The notes under the pieces were generated by a model. It searched no databases, had not been told where the DNA came from, and was given only the letters and a program-made list of their open reading frames with translations. Source: Tremella fuciformis (lineage: Eukaryota > Basidiomycota > Tremellomycetes > Tremellales > Tremellaceae). Taken from it: a DNA stretch of 64,000 bases. The stretch is from positions 5,890,001-5,954,000 of the forward strand of contig CP136490.1 in assembly GCA_032768795.1 (NCBI GenBank), read 5' to 3'. Both the position numbers and the translations under genes were made by a program. Of the stretch, positions 23,973-33,396 are shown piece after piece (within the stretch, counting starts at the first letter, position 1; each line of letters starts with the position of its first letter).

Positions 23973-24136
23973 GTCAATGGCAAGTGAGGCAGATGCGCGG
24001 GGCAGGATGGATCGATGGGTGGACCATCAAAGTGGAGGTGGTCCATCCTGATCGTCTTCATCCCCGAGCTGCCCGAGGCTCATTCACGGGATGGTTGCGA
24101 GACCTGCTGGTAGTCTTTGCTCATACCGTATGCATG

Positions 24137-25135
24137 TCATGAGGGGTCGTGATCGTGATGAGGATACCGGTACGGCAGATCAAAGGCCGGAGTCCTATCT
24201 TCCAGCTCACAAGTCGGCTCGTCGCCCCACTTGGCATAATGGTACAACCGCCCTCCCTCGCCCTCCGCCTGCGCGGCCTTGCGATCCATCTCATCCTCGA
24301 CATCCGCCGCGCCGGCCGCGTGGCGCCACGCATACTTCTCTCTGCCGGCGTCCATCTCGCGCACCCGCGCCGCGCGCTCCTCCACCGTGCCTGCCCCGTC
24401 GTACAGCTCGTCAAACTCGGCGTCGCTGAGCATCGAGTGGAGGTGGACGGCCTCGCCCAGCGGGACGCGCTTGTCGATGACGTCCAGGCCGGCGAGCCGC
24501 AGGCGGCGGTAGCGGTCGCAGTCCGAGCCGTACTGCGGCATGGCCGGGTCCCACGGCGCCGCGTCGCCCGCCGAAGCCGTGACGGCGGACAGGAGGTCGT
24601 ACGCGAAGAACATGACGCCGAGCGTGCGCTCCGAGTCGGCCGCCTCGACCTGCTGCCGCGCGAGATCGTATGTGCCCCTCCCGCCCCCGCTGGAGGACGG
24701 CACGAGCAGCACGTCCGTGTGGCTCCAGAAGTAATAGCGCCCACCGTCTGCGCGCAGCAGGTGGTCGAGGAACGCCTGCAGCTGGCTGAAGCGCAGCCGC
24801 ACTGGCGGCGCGATGACATCGCGCACGCCGTACGTTGCCTGCAGCTCGGCTCGCGCTTGTACGGCGCTGCCGCTCCAGCTGTTGTCGACGATGACGATGT
24901 CGCGCCACCCTGCGCGCTGGTAGCCCTTCAGCGTCTGTAGTAGCATGGGCCATCCGAATGTGTAGGGGATGTAGGTGATCGGGCCGGGTGGCGGCCTGGC
25001 GGACCAGTAGGGCTGCAGATCGAGGAGGGCAGAGTAGTGTGGCACCACCGCAAAGTACAGCAACGAGGTGGATAGCAGGATCAAACCGCCGATGAGGACC
25101 GCGAGCGTCCGCCGGCGGTCAGACTGGACGAGCAT
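24137..25135 (-). CDS. type II membrane glycosyltransferase-like protein
   Basis: 332 aa, intronless. Residues ~10-30 form one hydrophobic signal anchor, implying a Golgi/ER lumenal enzyme. The lumenal part has IVIVDNSWSG (nucleotide-binding strand region), YFWSHTDVLLV where a glycosyltransferase-2-like DxD-type site would lie, and a C-terminal YHYAKWGDEP segment. This resembles fungal GT2-like proteins of unknown acceptor. The antisense 263-codon open frame over it is a GC-rich shadow. Confidence 0.65.
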   Translation of the reverse strand: MLVQSDRRRTLAVLIGGLILLSTSLLYFAVVPHYSALLDLQPYWSARPPPGPITYIPYTFGWPMLLQTLKGYQRAGWRDIVIVDNSWSGSAVQARAELQATYGVRDVIAPPVRLRFSQLQAFLDHLLRADGGRYYFWSHTDVLLVPSSSGGGRGTYDLARQQVEAADSERTLGVMFFAYDLLSAVTASAGDAAPWDPAMPQYGSDCDRYRRLRLAGLDVIDKRVPLGEAVHLHSMLSDAEFDELYDGAGTVEERAARVREMDAGREKYAWRHAAGAADVEDEMDRKAAQAEGEGGRLYHYAKWGDEPTCELEDRTPAFDLPYRYPHHDHDPS

Positions 25136-25380
25136 GGCGCTCGCACCCAGACAGAGCGTAGAGAGCAGTTAAGTTTCATACATTTTGCTCTCCTCTCTGA
25201 GTTGAGGGCTACGTGTGAACAAAGGAACGGCGGTGAGGTCAGACAAAAGTAACTGACGACGTCATACCATCAATAACTATCCTTATCTCTCAACATCCGC
25301 AATATGTAGGCTGCCGATCCAGTGTTCTTTCACCGAATCCAGATGCATATGCATGACCAGCTCAACCTGTCGGGCTTGGA

Positions 25381-26910
25381 CTACGAATGCATCGGCTGCA
25401 GCTCAATGGGGCGCATCTTGACGCCCTTCTCCCAGAGGTAGCCTGCGGCAGAGACGTTCCCACCCACATACAGACCCGCCATGAGAGTGTTGGCCCAGCC
25501 ATACCCCAGCGAGGCATACATCTTGGACCCAGCAAGCGGAAGGGCAAACGCTCCCAGGCTGCGGAAAAGTTGGACGGCGGCCGAGGTAGAGGCCCTCGAG
25601 TCGGGGTACGAGTCCATATTGTACGCCTGCAGGCCCATGCCCGTCATCTGCAGGCCGACAGACAAGACAAGGCCGCCAATATCGACGACGATCCACGGCA
25701 GGCGCTTATCCGCCGCCCAGCCGTAAAGCAGGAAGCCCACGCCCGAGAGCAGCGCGCCGGGGACGATGATGGGGAGGTGGAACTCGGGCTCAAACTTGTC
25801 GCCCCCGCGCAGCTTCTTTGCTTTCCGCGCGAGGTAGTCCATGAGCCTGCCGCCGATCTGGGAGCCGATGATCTCGCCGAGGCAGAGGGAGATGTAGTGC
25901 AGGCCGCTGATGGCGATCGACTCGTTGTACTGCGAGGTGTAGAGCGACGAGAAGGTCGACAGCACTAGGTAGAGGATGCCGTACCCCATGGCCGACAGCG
26001 CCGCCTGCAGCTGCACGGAGCGGTGCGTGGCGAGCTGGCGCGGCGGCAGGGACACGCTCTTCCACAGCAGGCTCTTGGGAATGGGCGGGAGGTAGACGGA
26101 TGTGAAGCGCACCCAGCGGCGCTGCATCGGCGACGCGACCGCGTCTGCGGGCACGGCGGACAATTGGGCGCGCTGCTCGCGCTCCGCCCGGCGCCGCAGC
26201 AAGGTCGGCAGGTGCGTCTCCTTGTAGCACACAAAGCACAGCAGGACCAGCACGCCCTGCAGCGCCGAGGTCGACCAGAAGATCCAGCGCCACGTCGTGT
26301 ACTGCTCCACGAACCCGCCGACGATGGGCCCCACCGCCGCGCCGCACAGCGGCACGAGGATGTACAGCGCGTTGGTCTTGCCGCGCTTCTCCGGCGGCCA
26401 CAGGTCGCCCAGCACGCCCGACGCGAGGGCGTAGATCGAGCCGGCGCCGAAACCAGCGAGGAGCCGGCACGCGATGAGCCCCGGGCCCGTGTCGACGAAC
26501 CCGCAGGCAAAGTTGAACACGAGGAACCAGAGGTTCGTGATGTGGATGATGGGCGCGCGGCCGTACACCTCGCTGAGCGGCCCGAAGAGCAGCGGCGAGA
26601 ATGCCGTGGCGAGCACGAAGGCGCTCAGCGCCGCGGTGGACCCGATGTTGGACAGCCCGAGCTCGGACGAGATGACGGGCAGCGCGGGCGCCATGATGGT
26701 CGAGACCATGATTCTGTTGAAGCCCGTCGCGGAGAGCGCGGCGGTGACTATCCATTTGCGCGACGCTGGCCATTCGAGCGGATCCTCGGACGCGTCGGGC
26801 CGGAGGGGTGGTGAAGGCAGGGTGGACATGGTGTTGGTGACTGCCTCGGCGTCGCCGCCGGTGGGTGTAGGCGGGTGAGACGTCTTGGACGCGATGCTGG
26901 CTGAAGACAT
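25381..26910 (-). CDS. DHA1-type MFS drug/polyamine transporter
   Basis: 509 aa, intronless, about twelve membrane segments. Typical DHA1 (12-TM drug:H+ antiporter) signatures: LSNIGSTAALSAFVLATAFSP, GPLSEVYGRAPI (motif A-like), GFGAGSIYALASGVLGDLWPPEKRGK, GPIVGGFVEQYTTWRWIFW (motif C region). A charged loop separates the two halves. It probably exports toxic small molecules or polyamines at the plasma membrane; substrate unknown. Its start codon is only ~180 bp from the left end of the large transposon, so its promoter may be affected. Confidence 0.88.
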   Translation of the reverse strand: MSSASIASKTSHPPTPTGGDAEAVTNTMSTLPSPPLRPDASEDPLEWPASRKWIVTAALSATGFNRIMVSTIMAPALPVISSELGLSNIGSTAALSAFVLATAFSPLLFGPLSEVYGRAPIIHITNLWFLVFNFACGFVDTGPGLIACRLLAGFGAGSIYALASGVLGDLWPPEKRGKTNALYILVPLCGAAVGPIVGGFVEQYTTWRWIFWSTSALQGVLVLLCFVCYKETHLPTLLRRRAEREQRAQLSAVPADAVASPMQRRWVRFTSVYLPPIPKSLLWKSVSLPPRQLATHRSVQLQAALSAMGYGILYLVLSTFSSLYTSQYNESIAISGLHYISLCLGEIIGSQIGGRLMDYLARKAKKLRGGDKFEPEFHLPIIVPGALLSGVGFLLYGWAADKRLPWIVVDIGGLVLSVGLQMTGMGLQAYNMDSYPDSRASTSAAVQLFRSLGAFALPLAGSKMYASLGYGWANTLMAGLYVGGNVSAAGYLWEKGVKMRPIELQPMHS

Positions 26911-27086
26911 GGTGATATGCCAGAGTGGGATGGGGCAGCAGGAGTATACAAAGAGTCAAGAGGGACTACACAAGAGTCGATTCATCGCTCCATGTCGGGG
27001 TGAGTCACGCGATGCCAGTCAAAGTGGAAAAGTGGACCATGTGCTCCACCGTCGACTCGCGCAATCTGATAAGCTCTTCATCCTCC

Positions 27087-27092
27087 GATTCG
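27087..27092 (+). repeat. target-site duplication, left (GATTCG)
   Basis: GATTCG immediately precedes the left terminal inverted repeat and is repeated exactly at 46831-46836 after the right one. Confidence 0.85.
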
Positions 27093-27113
27093 TATGGAAC
27101 GCCAAACCGGACA
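27093..27113 (+). repeat. left terminal inverted repeat
   Basis: Begins TATGGAACGCCAAACC and ends GGACA. It matches the inverse of 46810-46830 at 18 of 21 positions. Confidence 0.85.
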
Positions 27114-27124
27114 TTACTTTTCTA

Positions 27125-27189
27125 CATCGTTTTCTTACCACCGTTTTCTGCCCATCGCATAAGCATACATCGCTCATTACCCGTCGTTC
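27125..27189 (+). repeat. left subterminal motif array (5 x CATCGTTY-like)
   Basis: Five copies start at 27125, 27139, 27153, 27168 and 27182, spaced 14-15 bp: CATCGTTT, CACCGTTT, CATCGCAT, CATCGCTC, CGTCGTTC. The inverse motif recurs five times at the right end. Likely transposase-binding sites (inference). Confidence 0.6.
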
Positions 27190-27303
27190 TCGGTCGCGAG
27201 CCCTGACTTGACATACCCTGCGGGAAAGGCTGGCGGCCCGTTGTTGATTCCCACACTAACCACCATTCTATCTTGATCTTGACATTGTCTCTCATCATTC
27301 ACC

Positions 27304-29559
27304 ATGGACCGATTCAAGAACCAAGACGAAGCTCTTCGATTCTGGGTACAGCAGTCGGGCATATCGTCGGGGCCGCTGCTGATGCTGTAGCGTTGGCAGA
27401 AGGGCTACGCTCAGGACGTCTTTGCAAACGAGGAGGAGGCGCTCGAGTTCTTTGTGGGTGTTCACACCTGCAACTACAAGCGGCTCACTGCAGCGGTGGA
27501 CGGATGCTCCAGCATCGAAAGAGTCTCCCGCTGTCATATCTGTGACATCCTCTCCGTTGGAGACCACCTCAACATCAGCCACGCCGTCCTTCTCGCAGAT
27601 CAAGTCTCTCCCTCATTCAACATTGCCCTCCATCCAGTCAATCGCCTCTTCCTCTTTCAATTCTTCCAATCTCAGTCTCAGGACGCCCAAGAATCAGCGG
27701 GACTCTGGATTGACAACTGCCTCGGCTATCATTCCCCATTTCAACGTCACCACGCAGGCGGTCTCGCAACACGGTAAAGCGTCGGCAATCACAGGCCAAG
27801 CTGCCGCCCGTTTTGGTGAATCATCTGCCTCAGTCGGTCAACATTTTATGAATGCGATGCTTGAATCCAGGAGCCATGCGGAGAAGGGGAAGGGGAAAAG
27901 GAGCAGGGACCGGTCGTTTAAGCGCGGGAAGGCCATCAAGTTTGGAACAGACAAGAGGGTAGGTCGCCTTATATCACCTGATCAGGTCTGCTTCAGGTCA
28001 GACCTGGTTGAATTCGGACTGACGGGCCTAGGTTTTATACATTCCCAGCCAGTTCCTCACTTCCTCCGATATCGTCATCAACAAAAGAGTGGCAGCGCTT
28101 CTCTGCAGCATGTGCGAGCAGAGGCAGTTTGTGGCTTATCCGTCAATCAGCGAGGGCGCTCCCCCAATGGAGATCCAAACGGAAATCGTCAATGCGTTCT
28201 TGGCGAAGAACCCGCCAATTGACTTGCGGAAATACTTCTTCACGTACGTCTTCTCACTCTTCCATGAGCTTACAGGAGCAGGTGGTGTTCAGTCGACGAA
28301 TACTCGCATCGTTTGAAGGCACAACTGAACTCAGCATTGGCCGACGGGAACGCTCTATCGTCATGGTATCTGCGAGGCACTCAAGCATACATTGTTCCGT
28401 CTTCCGACGTCGTTCTTGATGATACCTTCGAATCAGAGTTCCTATCACAATTTCATTCCAAGCAACTCTCCAAACGGGTACGGAATTGGCCCGACACGTC
28501 CGACGATGAACTCGACGTTCAAGAAGAACATGCAGAGTGCCCAAAATGTCAGAGAAAGATGACCGCAACCAAGCTGACTGGCCATCAACCTCTCTGCAGC
28601 GGGAGAGTACGTCTTCGACCTTGTTGCGGTGGCAAGGCTAAGTCTCTTAGGCCCCTCGGATTGCTCGACGTCTGGGGACGACATCACCACCTCCTGGGAA
28701 ACGCAAGGCAACTGGAGCAAAGGCCCGTAGAAAGCCGCCAGTGAAGAAGAGCAGTGTATCCTTGAAAGATGTCTCTCTCTCGCCTGACTCCGCGACCGAC
28801 ATACAGCACATCGAAGGCACTGCAGTGCACCACGGCCCTTCTCAGGAAGCTCAGGCAGACCCAGCAAGTCCTCCTTCAACGGCTGAAGGCAACAGGTCAA
28901 GCCCAATGCCCGCTCCCGTTCTCTCTTCCGAGACCTTCGTGAATTCGTACGATGACTCTTGGAGGCTACGCTTGGCCTATCCTAGTCCGCCAATGTTTGG
29001 GCAGTCATCGCCTGAGACGCCGTTACCGTCAGTGCCCCCGCCCGTTCTGTCCCTACTTCCCGAGGACATCTTCGACATGACTCGTTACGGCACGGTGTCA
29101 CCTCCTAGCAGGGTTCCAGAGGTTTCCTCGGTCGTACGTGAACGATTAGCCCATGCTGTCGATAGCAATTGGGCGAACATATCTCCACCTGTGCGACAGG
29201 CCCCGTTATCTGTGGTTCAGGATGCACTTCAGCCCAGCTCGGACACCAATGAGGTGGCGTCCAACACAGAAGCGGCACATGAGAGCGCGGACCCCATGGC
29301 CTTGTTGCCACCGATATCTACCCCTCTGACCGTCCATAGAGCTCAAGGCGCGACAAGTGCGGAGCAACGACAGATCCTGCGGCTTCAACACGATGCTCCT
29401 CAACGGAAAGCGAGAGCTCCTGATCCCGGTAGGCGCCCACCCTCCCTGAGGCCGAGGACCCGATCAACCAGGACCATGGACCAAGGCGGTGAGACCGGTC
29501 CTGCTCGGATTCCTGGTCCTGTGTCGTCAGCTGGTAGAAGGACGACCAAGCTTGCTTGA
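27304..29559 (+). CDS. transposon gene A: unrecognised Cys-containing basic protein, 672 aa
   Basis: No family recognised. Six exons: 27304-27345, 27391-27555, 27599-27958, 28032-28243, 28276-28606, 28651-29559. The ATG sits in ACCATGG. The N-terminus has ALRFWRWQKGYAQDVFA then EEEALEFFVGVHTC; a Ser/Thr-rich stretch and a strongly basic KGKGKRSRDRSFKRGK tract (possible nuclear signal) follow. The middle has VAALLCSMCEQ and a charged region; residues ~345-365 contain CPKCQRKMTATKLTGHQPLC, a likely C2HC zinc site. The C-terminal ~300 residues are Pro/Ser-rich and probably disordered. Intron 3 (73 bp) contains the palindromic repeat; intron 4 is only 32 nt. It starts ~210 bp from the left terminus and is convergent with gene B. 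Confidence 0.7.
27975..27998 (+). repeat. palindromic repeat copy 1 (inside gene A intron 3)
   Basis: Palindrome ACCTGATCAGGT at 27976-27987, followed by TTCAGGTC. Same unit and orientation as the copy in the gene B intron. Confidence 0.65.
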
Positions 29560-29619
29560 TCCTGCAATATACTGGAGCATGTAGTATGATTCCTGAATAT
29601 GCGACCATCCATTTCGAGC

Positions 29620-29670
29620 TGACCTGATGTTGACCTGATCAGGTCAAGATCAGGTCATCTTCAGGTCAGC
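29620..29670 (+). repeat. palindromic repeat copy 2 (between genes A and B)
   Basis: A compound copy with the palindrome at 29633-29644 flanked by several GACCTGAT / ATCAGGTC half-sites. It lies in the 3' region shared by the convergent genes A and B. Confidence 0.65.
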
Positions 29671-29806
29671 TCGTACTGCCCTGCTGGCTCACAAGCCCTG
29701 GCTTTTTGAGTTGCGACCAGATGGCTCCCGCAGACTGGAGCCCAAGATATTAAAGTTGCAGACATCTATGTATTATCACGCTAACAACATACAACTGATC
29801 TAATGC

Positions 29807-31857
29807 TCAACGTCTCCTACGAACAGGCGGCAAGGGCAGCGGGACCTCACTTGGTGTCTCGCTCTCCTCTGATGGGTCGTTAATGGACCCAGCTACACCA
29901 GCAGACTCAGCAGAGGGTTCACGCTGCGAGCGCCGGCGACGGCTAGATCGAGGCGTGGCTAGGGTGGGACTGCTGAATGGCGGCAGCGGTGCGTCGGGGT
30001 TGAGAGAGGACGATAGACGCTCTAGAACTGCCCGCTCGCCAGCGCCTTCTACTGTCGGCACCATCTCCTCCCTTGCCTTTACTGATGCAAGAAGATCGCG
30101 TACACGATCTGCGAAACGTTGACGCTCCGCTTGCACCCCTTCGATGAACGCCTATCCTTGATCAGCAGTGTTCTAGAAGTATCACCTGATCAGGTCTGAT
30201 TCAGGTCGACTGATCACCTTGCGCAACTCCTCTTCAGCTTTCTCCGACGTGTTGGAGCAGTCCGTGGCCCTTATCCCGCACTCAGCACACTTCATCTTCC
30301 CTGTTCCATTAGTCGGTGACCGTGCAGCTCCTCGTGCCACTTACTTGATCCAACACACCCCGCTGCGAATACAAAGGGTGTCTTGCCCTTCCTCAGCTCA
30401 AAAGCTCGGCGCCGACACTGTTCACACAGATGAGACTGGTCCGTGGCGCGCAGTGCCACCTCCCTTGCGTTGAACTGTGAACGCAGGATTGTAAGCTGCC
30501 ACATTAGATCCATCTTAGAGACCTCATGCCTGGACTGTGACTCGCCCGTCTCTGCAGTCCCTTCTGCTTCTCAGTCGGACCAGCCGCCTGGACGATCCAC
30601 TCTCCCGAGGCCGGATTTTGAAGAACCTCGCCACCTAAAGCCATGACGCCCTCAAAGAAGGATAAGCTCCGCCAATTGGCATGCCATTGCCCAACTGTCC
30701 ACCGCGCCCGGCGCGGTGTTTGGGTATGTGGAGGTAGCGGGACCTCATATGGCGAGAAACCGACGAGAGCATCTCCCTTGTCCCGTATGTTCGGCAAGTG
30801 GGACGATATCTGATGCTGGGGGGTCTCAAGCTCGATGGGGGGGTCGAGGTGTGGCACAGGAGGGTCGTTTGGGGCCGGGAGACTCTGGGGTGGGAGGATC
30901 TCAGGCCCTGGCGATGTCTGCATAGGTGCTGGACTCAGAGAGGCTGGCAGACTATGAGAAAGCTCTGCCTCATCGTCGAGGCCGCCTCCCAACGCCTCCT
31001 GGTATTTAGCAACGTCATGGGCAATAGGCTGAAGTATCACTTGAAGACGTCGGGCTATCTGAGCATCGCTGGTCACCCGCTGGCTCTCGTGGGCAGCTCT
31101 CATGGCGCGCGATGCCATTGTCGAAGGCCCTGGACCAGCACCTTGGGCGTCCTCTATGGACTCAAACATCGCTGCGGGCTCATGCTGTTGAAGCAGACAG
31201 GGGGAACTCGGCTCCTGGTTGGCGATCTCTTCGCCCATCACCTCATCTTCGTCCATGCCAATTGACTGCCTCAGAACAGCTGTGGTTGGCTGACGTTGAC
31301 CTCTAGGCGGGTGTCTCCTCTTCGAACGGAGATCTAGAACCCGGCCCTTCCCTCTCATGACAACAGGTGCGACAGGCTCTGCCAGAGTTCTTAGCGTTGT
31401 CTTCACGCTGTTGAGAGAGACCGTCGATCCCGAGTCTGATTCCTCGCTCTTGAACGGGCTCACGTCGGTGAAGAGACTCCTGGGCGCCGCTGGTACTGAT
31501 GTCAACGCCGTGAGCGCAGCAGACGGCGCTTGTTTCACGGATACCGGTCGCGGTTGCGGTGTGGGGGATGCCGTAGAAGGCAATCGAATGCCGCTGACCA
31601 CCCTGGGCTTCTTCCCTGCTTCCACAAGCTTGTGCCATTTGCGGGCTCGGTCACCGCTCTTCCCATAAGTCTGCCATGGGTGCACACGCCTTGGTTGCTC
31701 CTGGACAACCAAAGTTGCCACAGACGGGGCCGAAGCAGGAGTGGGGTCTGCGATTTGCTATAGTGCTCAGTATCCACTCTTCTGCCTCTTGCAGCAGCCC
31801 ACCGTGGCTGCAGTCGCTGTGGAGACCTGCGCCCGCGTCCGGGGGCGCTGTGCTCAT
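29807..31857 (-). CDS. transposon gene B: unrecognised Cys-containing protein, 604 aa
   Basis: No family recognised. Five exons: 31803-31857, 30635-31747, 30345-30563, 30218-30300, 29807-30151; total length divisible by three and phases consistent, though the 30564-30637 intron and the start are less certain. Exon 2 has HPWQTYGKSGDRARKWHKL then a long Pro/Ser-rich region, presumably disordered. Exons 3-4 carry a cysteine module, HLCEQCRRRAFEL ... CAECGIRATDC, resembling a zinc-binding fold. The last exon is a charged, probably coiled-coil segment followed by an Arg/Ser-rich tail. Intron 4 (30152-30217) contains the palindromic repeat. Possible partner of gene A or of the transposase. Confidence 0.6.
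30182..30208 (+). repeat. palindromic repeat copy 3 (inside gene B intron 4)
   Basis: Palindrome at 30184-30195 with the TTCAGGTC side arm; nearly identical over ~25 bp to copy 1, though it is in a different gene and intron. Confidence 0.65.
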
Positions 31858-32347
31858 CAGCCAACGCCATACACTTGCTGAGTGAGCAGACCTTCGCTGA
31901 GACGTCTGGTGTAGTGGTTGTGGCTCGCTTGGACATTCTGCTGAGTTTACGGTTGACGATGTAGCAGTATACGAGAGCTCAGGCTGAGAAAGGTGTTAGC
32001 AACTCATGGGCGAGCAAGTTGTGCATATTAGTGGTCATGGCGCACGCACACACCCGCCCTGTCATGTCGTTTGGCGTTTCAAGACCAAGCTTATTATGTT
32101 CCAGAGCACTCAAAGGATGGCTGCTGACATGACGTATGTCACCGAAGCTGACCTGAAGCTGACCTGATCAGGTGAGCTTGCCCTTTGTTCACTCGTACAT
32201 CGATGAGTCATGGTTATACAGGACAAAGCTCGCGCACATGATTCCAAACAATGGTGAGGACCAGGAGGGAATTCTCCTTTACCGAAGCTGACCTGAATAT
32301 GGCCTGATCAGGTGAGGTTGTCCTTTGTCCACTCGTGCATTGGTGAG
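31858..32347. other. gene B upstream / transposase downstream region
   Basis: About 490 bp without a confident gene. It holds two palindromic repeats and a degenerate extra copy of the transposase 3' end. A short frame beginning MSKRATTTTP at 31936 could not be spliced into gene B in phase. Confidence 0.4.
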
Positions 32348-32420
32348 TCATTGTTCTACTAGACAAAGATCGCGCACATGATTCCAAACAATGGCGTGCA
32401 CCAGGAGGTATTGTCCTACT
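32141..32420 (-). repeat. ~140-bp tandem duplication with palindromic repeats 4 and 5
   Basis: Two diverged direct units, ~32141-32280 and ~32281-32420, each starting ACCGAAGCTGACCTGA, each with the palindrome (32162-32173; 32302-32313 with one mismatch) and each encoding a version of the transposase tail (IVWNHVRDLC / IVWNHVRELC). The repeats are in inverse orientation to copies 1 and 3. Confidence 0.7.
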
Positions 32421-32822
32421 CCAATGTCTGTAGAGTGATGGTCTGGTGGACCGGTAAGATCTCTCAGCCATCGTACGAAAGCACCGTTTGTCAGAAGATC
32501 TATCACTGATGCCGGTGCCCCAGCAAGCACGGGTGGGACGACGACCATTGGGTCTTCGGGACGAGGTCCAATCTCAAAGCGTCCGGCGAGATTATCGATA
32601 CCATAGGAAGAGAGATCAATGCGCTCTACCTCTGGAGGCGGTGGAAGAGACTGCAGACTGCCGAACAATATGTCGATTTGCTGACCATGTGCCGATCGTA
32701 TGCCTGTAGGTTCAGCCTCGAGCCATGCCATGATCTGTGAGACATACTGCGAGCGCGAAGTTGGAGTGGCGACCGACCGTTCTCCGTACGCAGACCATGA
32801 TGATTCCACATTGTTTGGAAGA
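32348..32822 (-). pseudogene. transposase gene, 3' part (split by element 1)
   Basis: Continuation of the transposase reading frame after the retrotransposon insertion: 32748-32817 (exon remnant with MWNHHGLRTENGRSPLQL, the conserved block after the integrase core), intron 32704-32747, and last exon 32348-32703. Removing the insertion and one 5-bp duplication keeps the frame exactly, so the gene was intact when hit. Confidence 0.8.
32818..32822 (+). repeat. target-site duplication of element 1, left (GAAGA)
   Basis: GAAGA immediately outside the left LTR; repeated at 45341-45345. Confidence 0.9.
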
Positions 32823-33384
32823 TGTCACGCTCGAAGGGGTAGCCCAAGGTAAAGGGCACGAGGGGGTCTAGTCTCTGGCTCGTAAAGCAAGGGGACTGAG
32901 GGATCGAGGACAAGAGTGCTGGGTTCAGACCAGCTGTGTGACTTTTGTGACGGGACACAAGAGATCCATTGCTGAAGAAACTATCTTGGCCGGAAAGTGG
33001 CCTCCTTATATAGACAAGAGGGCTATGTACGCCGAAGGGATTTGCCACCCGTTTTGCCACCCATTCCATGAGAAAAGTTTTCCTACTGCCGATATTTCTC
33101 GAGTGCAAGCGATTCTCCTCGCTGCAGATCTGTCTATAATTACTGGGAGTGGAAAGGTGGCTGAAGGCCGCCGAGTAGGATCACCGGAAAAAGTACTGAC
33201 TTCAGGAAAGATCACCGATAAAAGTATTGACTTCAGGGAAGATCACCGACAAAAGTACTGACTTAAATCGGCGATGTACCAGAAGAGGTAATGTTTGAGC
33301 AGTTCGGTGGAAAAAGTACTGTGTTTTGTAGGCGAATGGCGTAAAAAGCGGTGACTTGTGTTTGAGATGAGGTCGGTCATGACA
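32823..33384 (-). repeat. element 1 LTR (3' LTR)
   Basis: 562 bp; same length as 44779-45340 and apparently identical. Minus-strand TATATAA at 33006-33012 is a candidate promoter. Contains three 31-bp tandem units at 33179-33264. Confidence 0.92.
33179..33264 (+). repeat. 31-bp tandem repeats in the element 1 LTR
   Basis: GATCACCG starts at 33179, 33210 and 33241, each followed by AAAGTAnTGACTT: an exact 31-bp period, about 2.8 units. Also in the other LTR (from ~45135). Confidence 0.75.
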
Positions 33385-33396
33385 GGAGCTCCCCCT

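Noticed and set aside
24149..24940. 263-codon plus-strand open frame over the glycosyltransferase-like gene
   Set aside because: GC-rich antisense shadow; no motifs, whereas the minus-strand frame has a signal anchor and coherent composition.
25790..26959. 389-codon minus-strand frame and 263-codon plus-strand frame (26023-26814) over the DHA1 gene
   Set aside because: His/Arg/Ala-rich shadow reading of high-GC DNA; the 25381-26910 frame has twelve membrane segments and family motifs.
31535..31936. MSKRATTTTP start as the first exon of gene B
   Set aside because: No splice of plausible length joins it in phase to the conserved gene B exons; the ATG at 31857 gives a consistent model instead.
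27975..32314. CRISPR-like array
   Set aside because: Only five unevenly spaced, variable copies in a eukaryotic nuclear context, two of them intronic; not a CRISPR.
32938..33261. 107-codon plus-strand frame, also present at 44894-45217
   Set aside because: It lies inside the element 1 LTR on the non-coding strand and is duplicated only because the LTR is.
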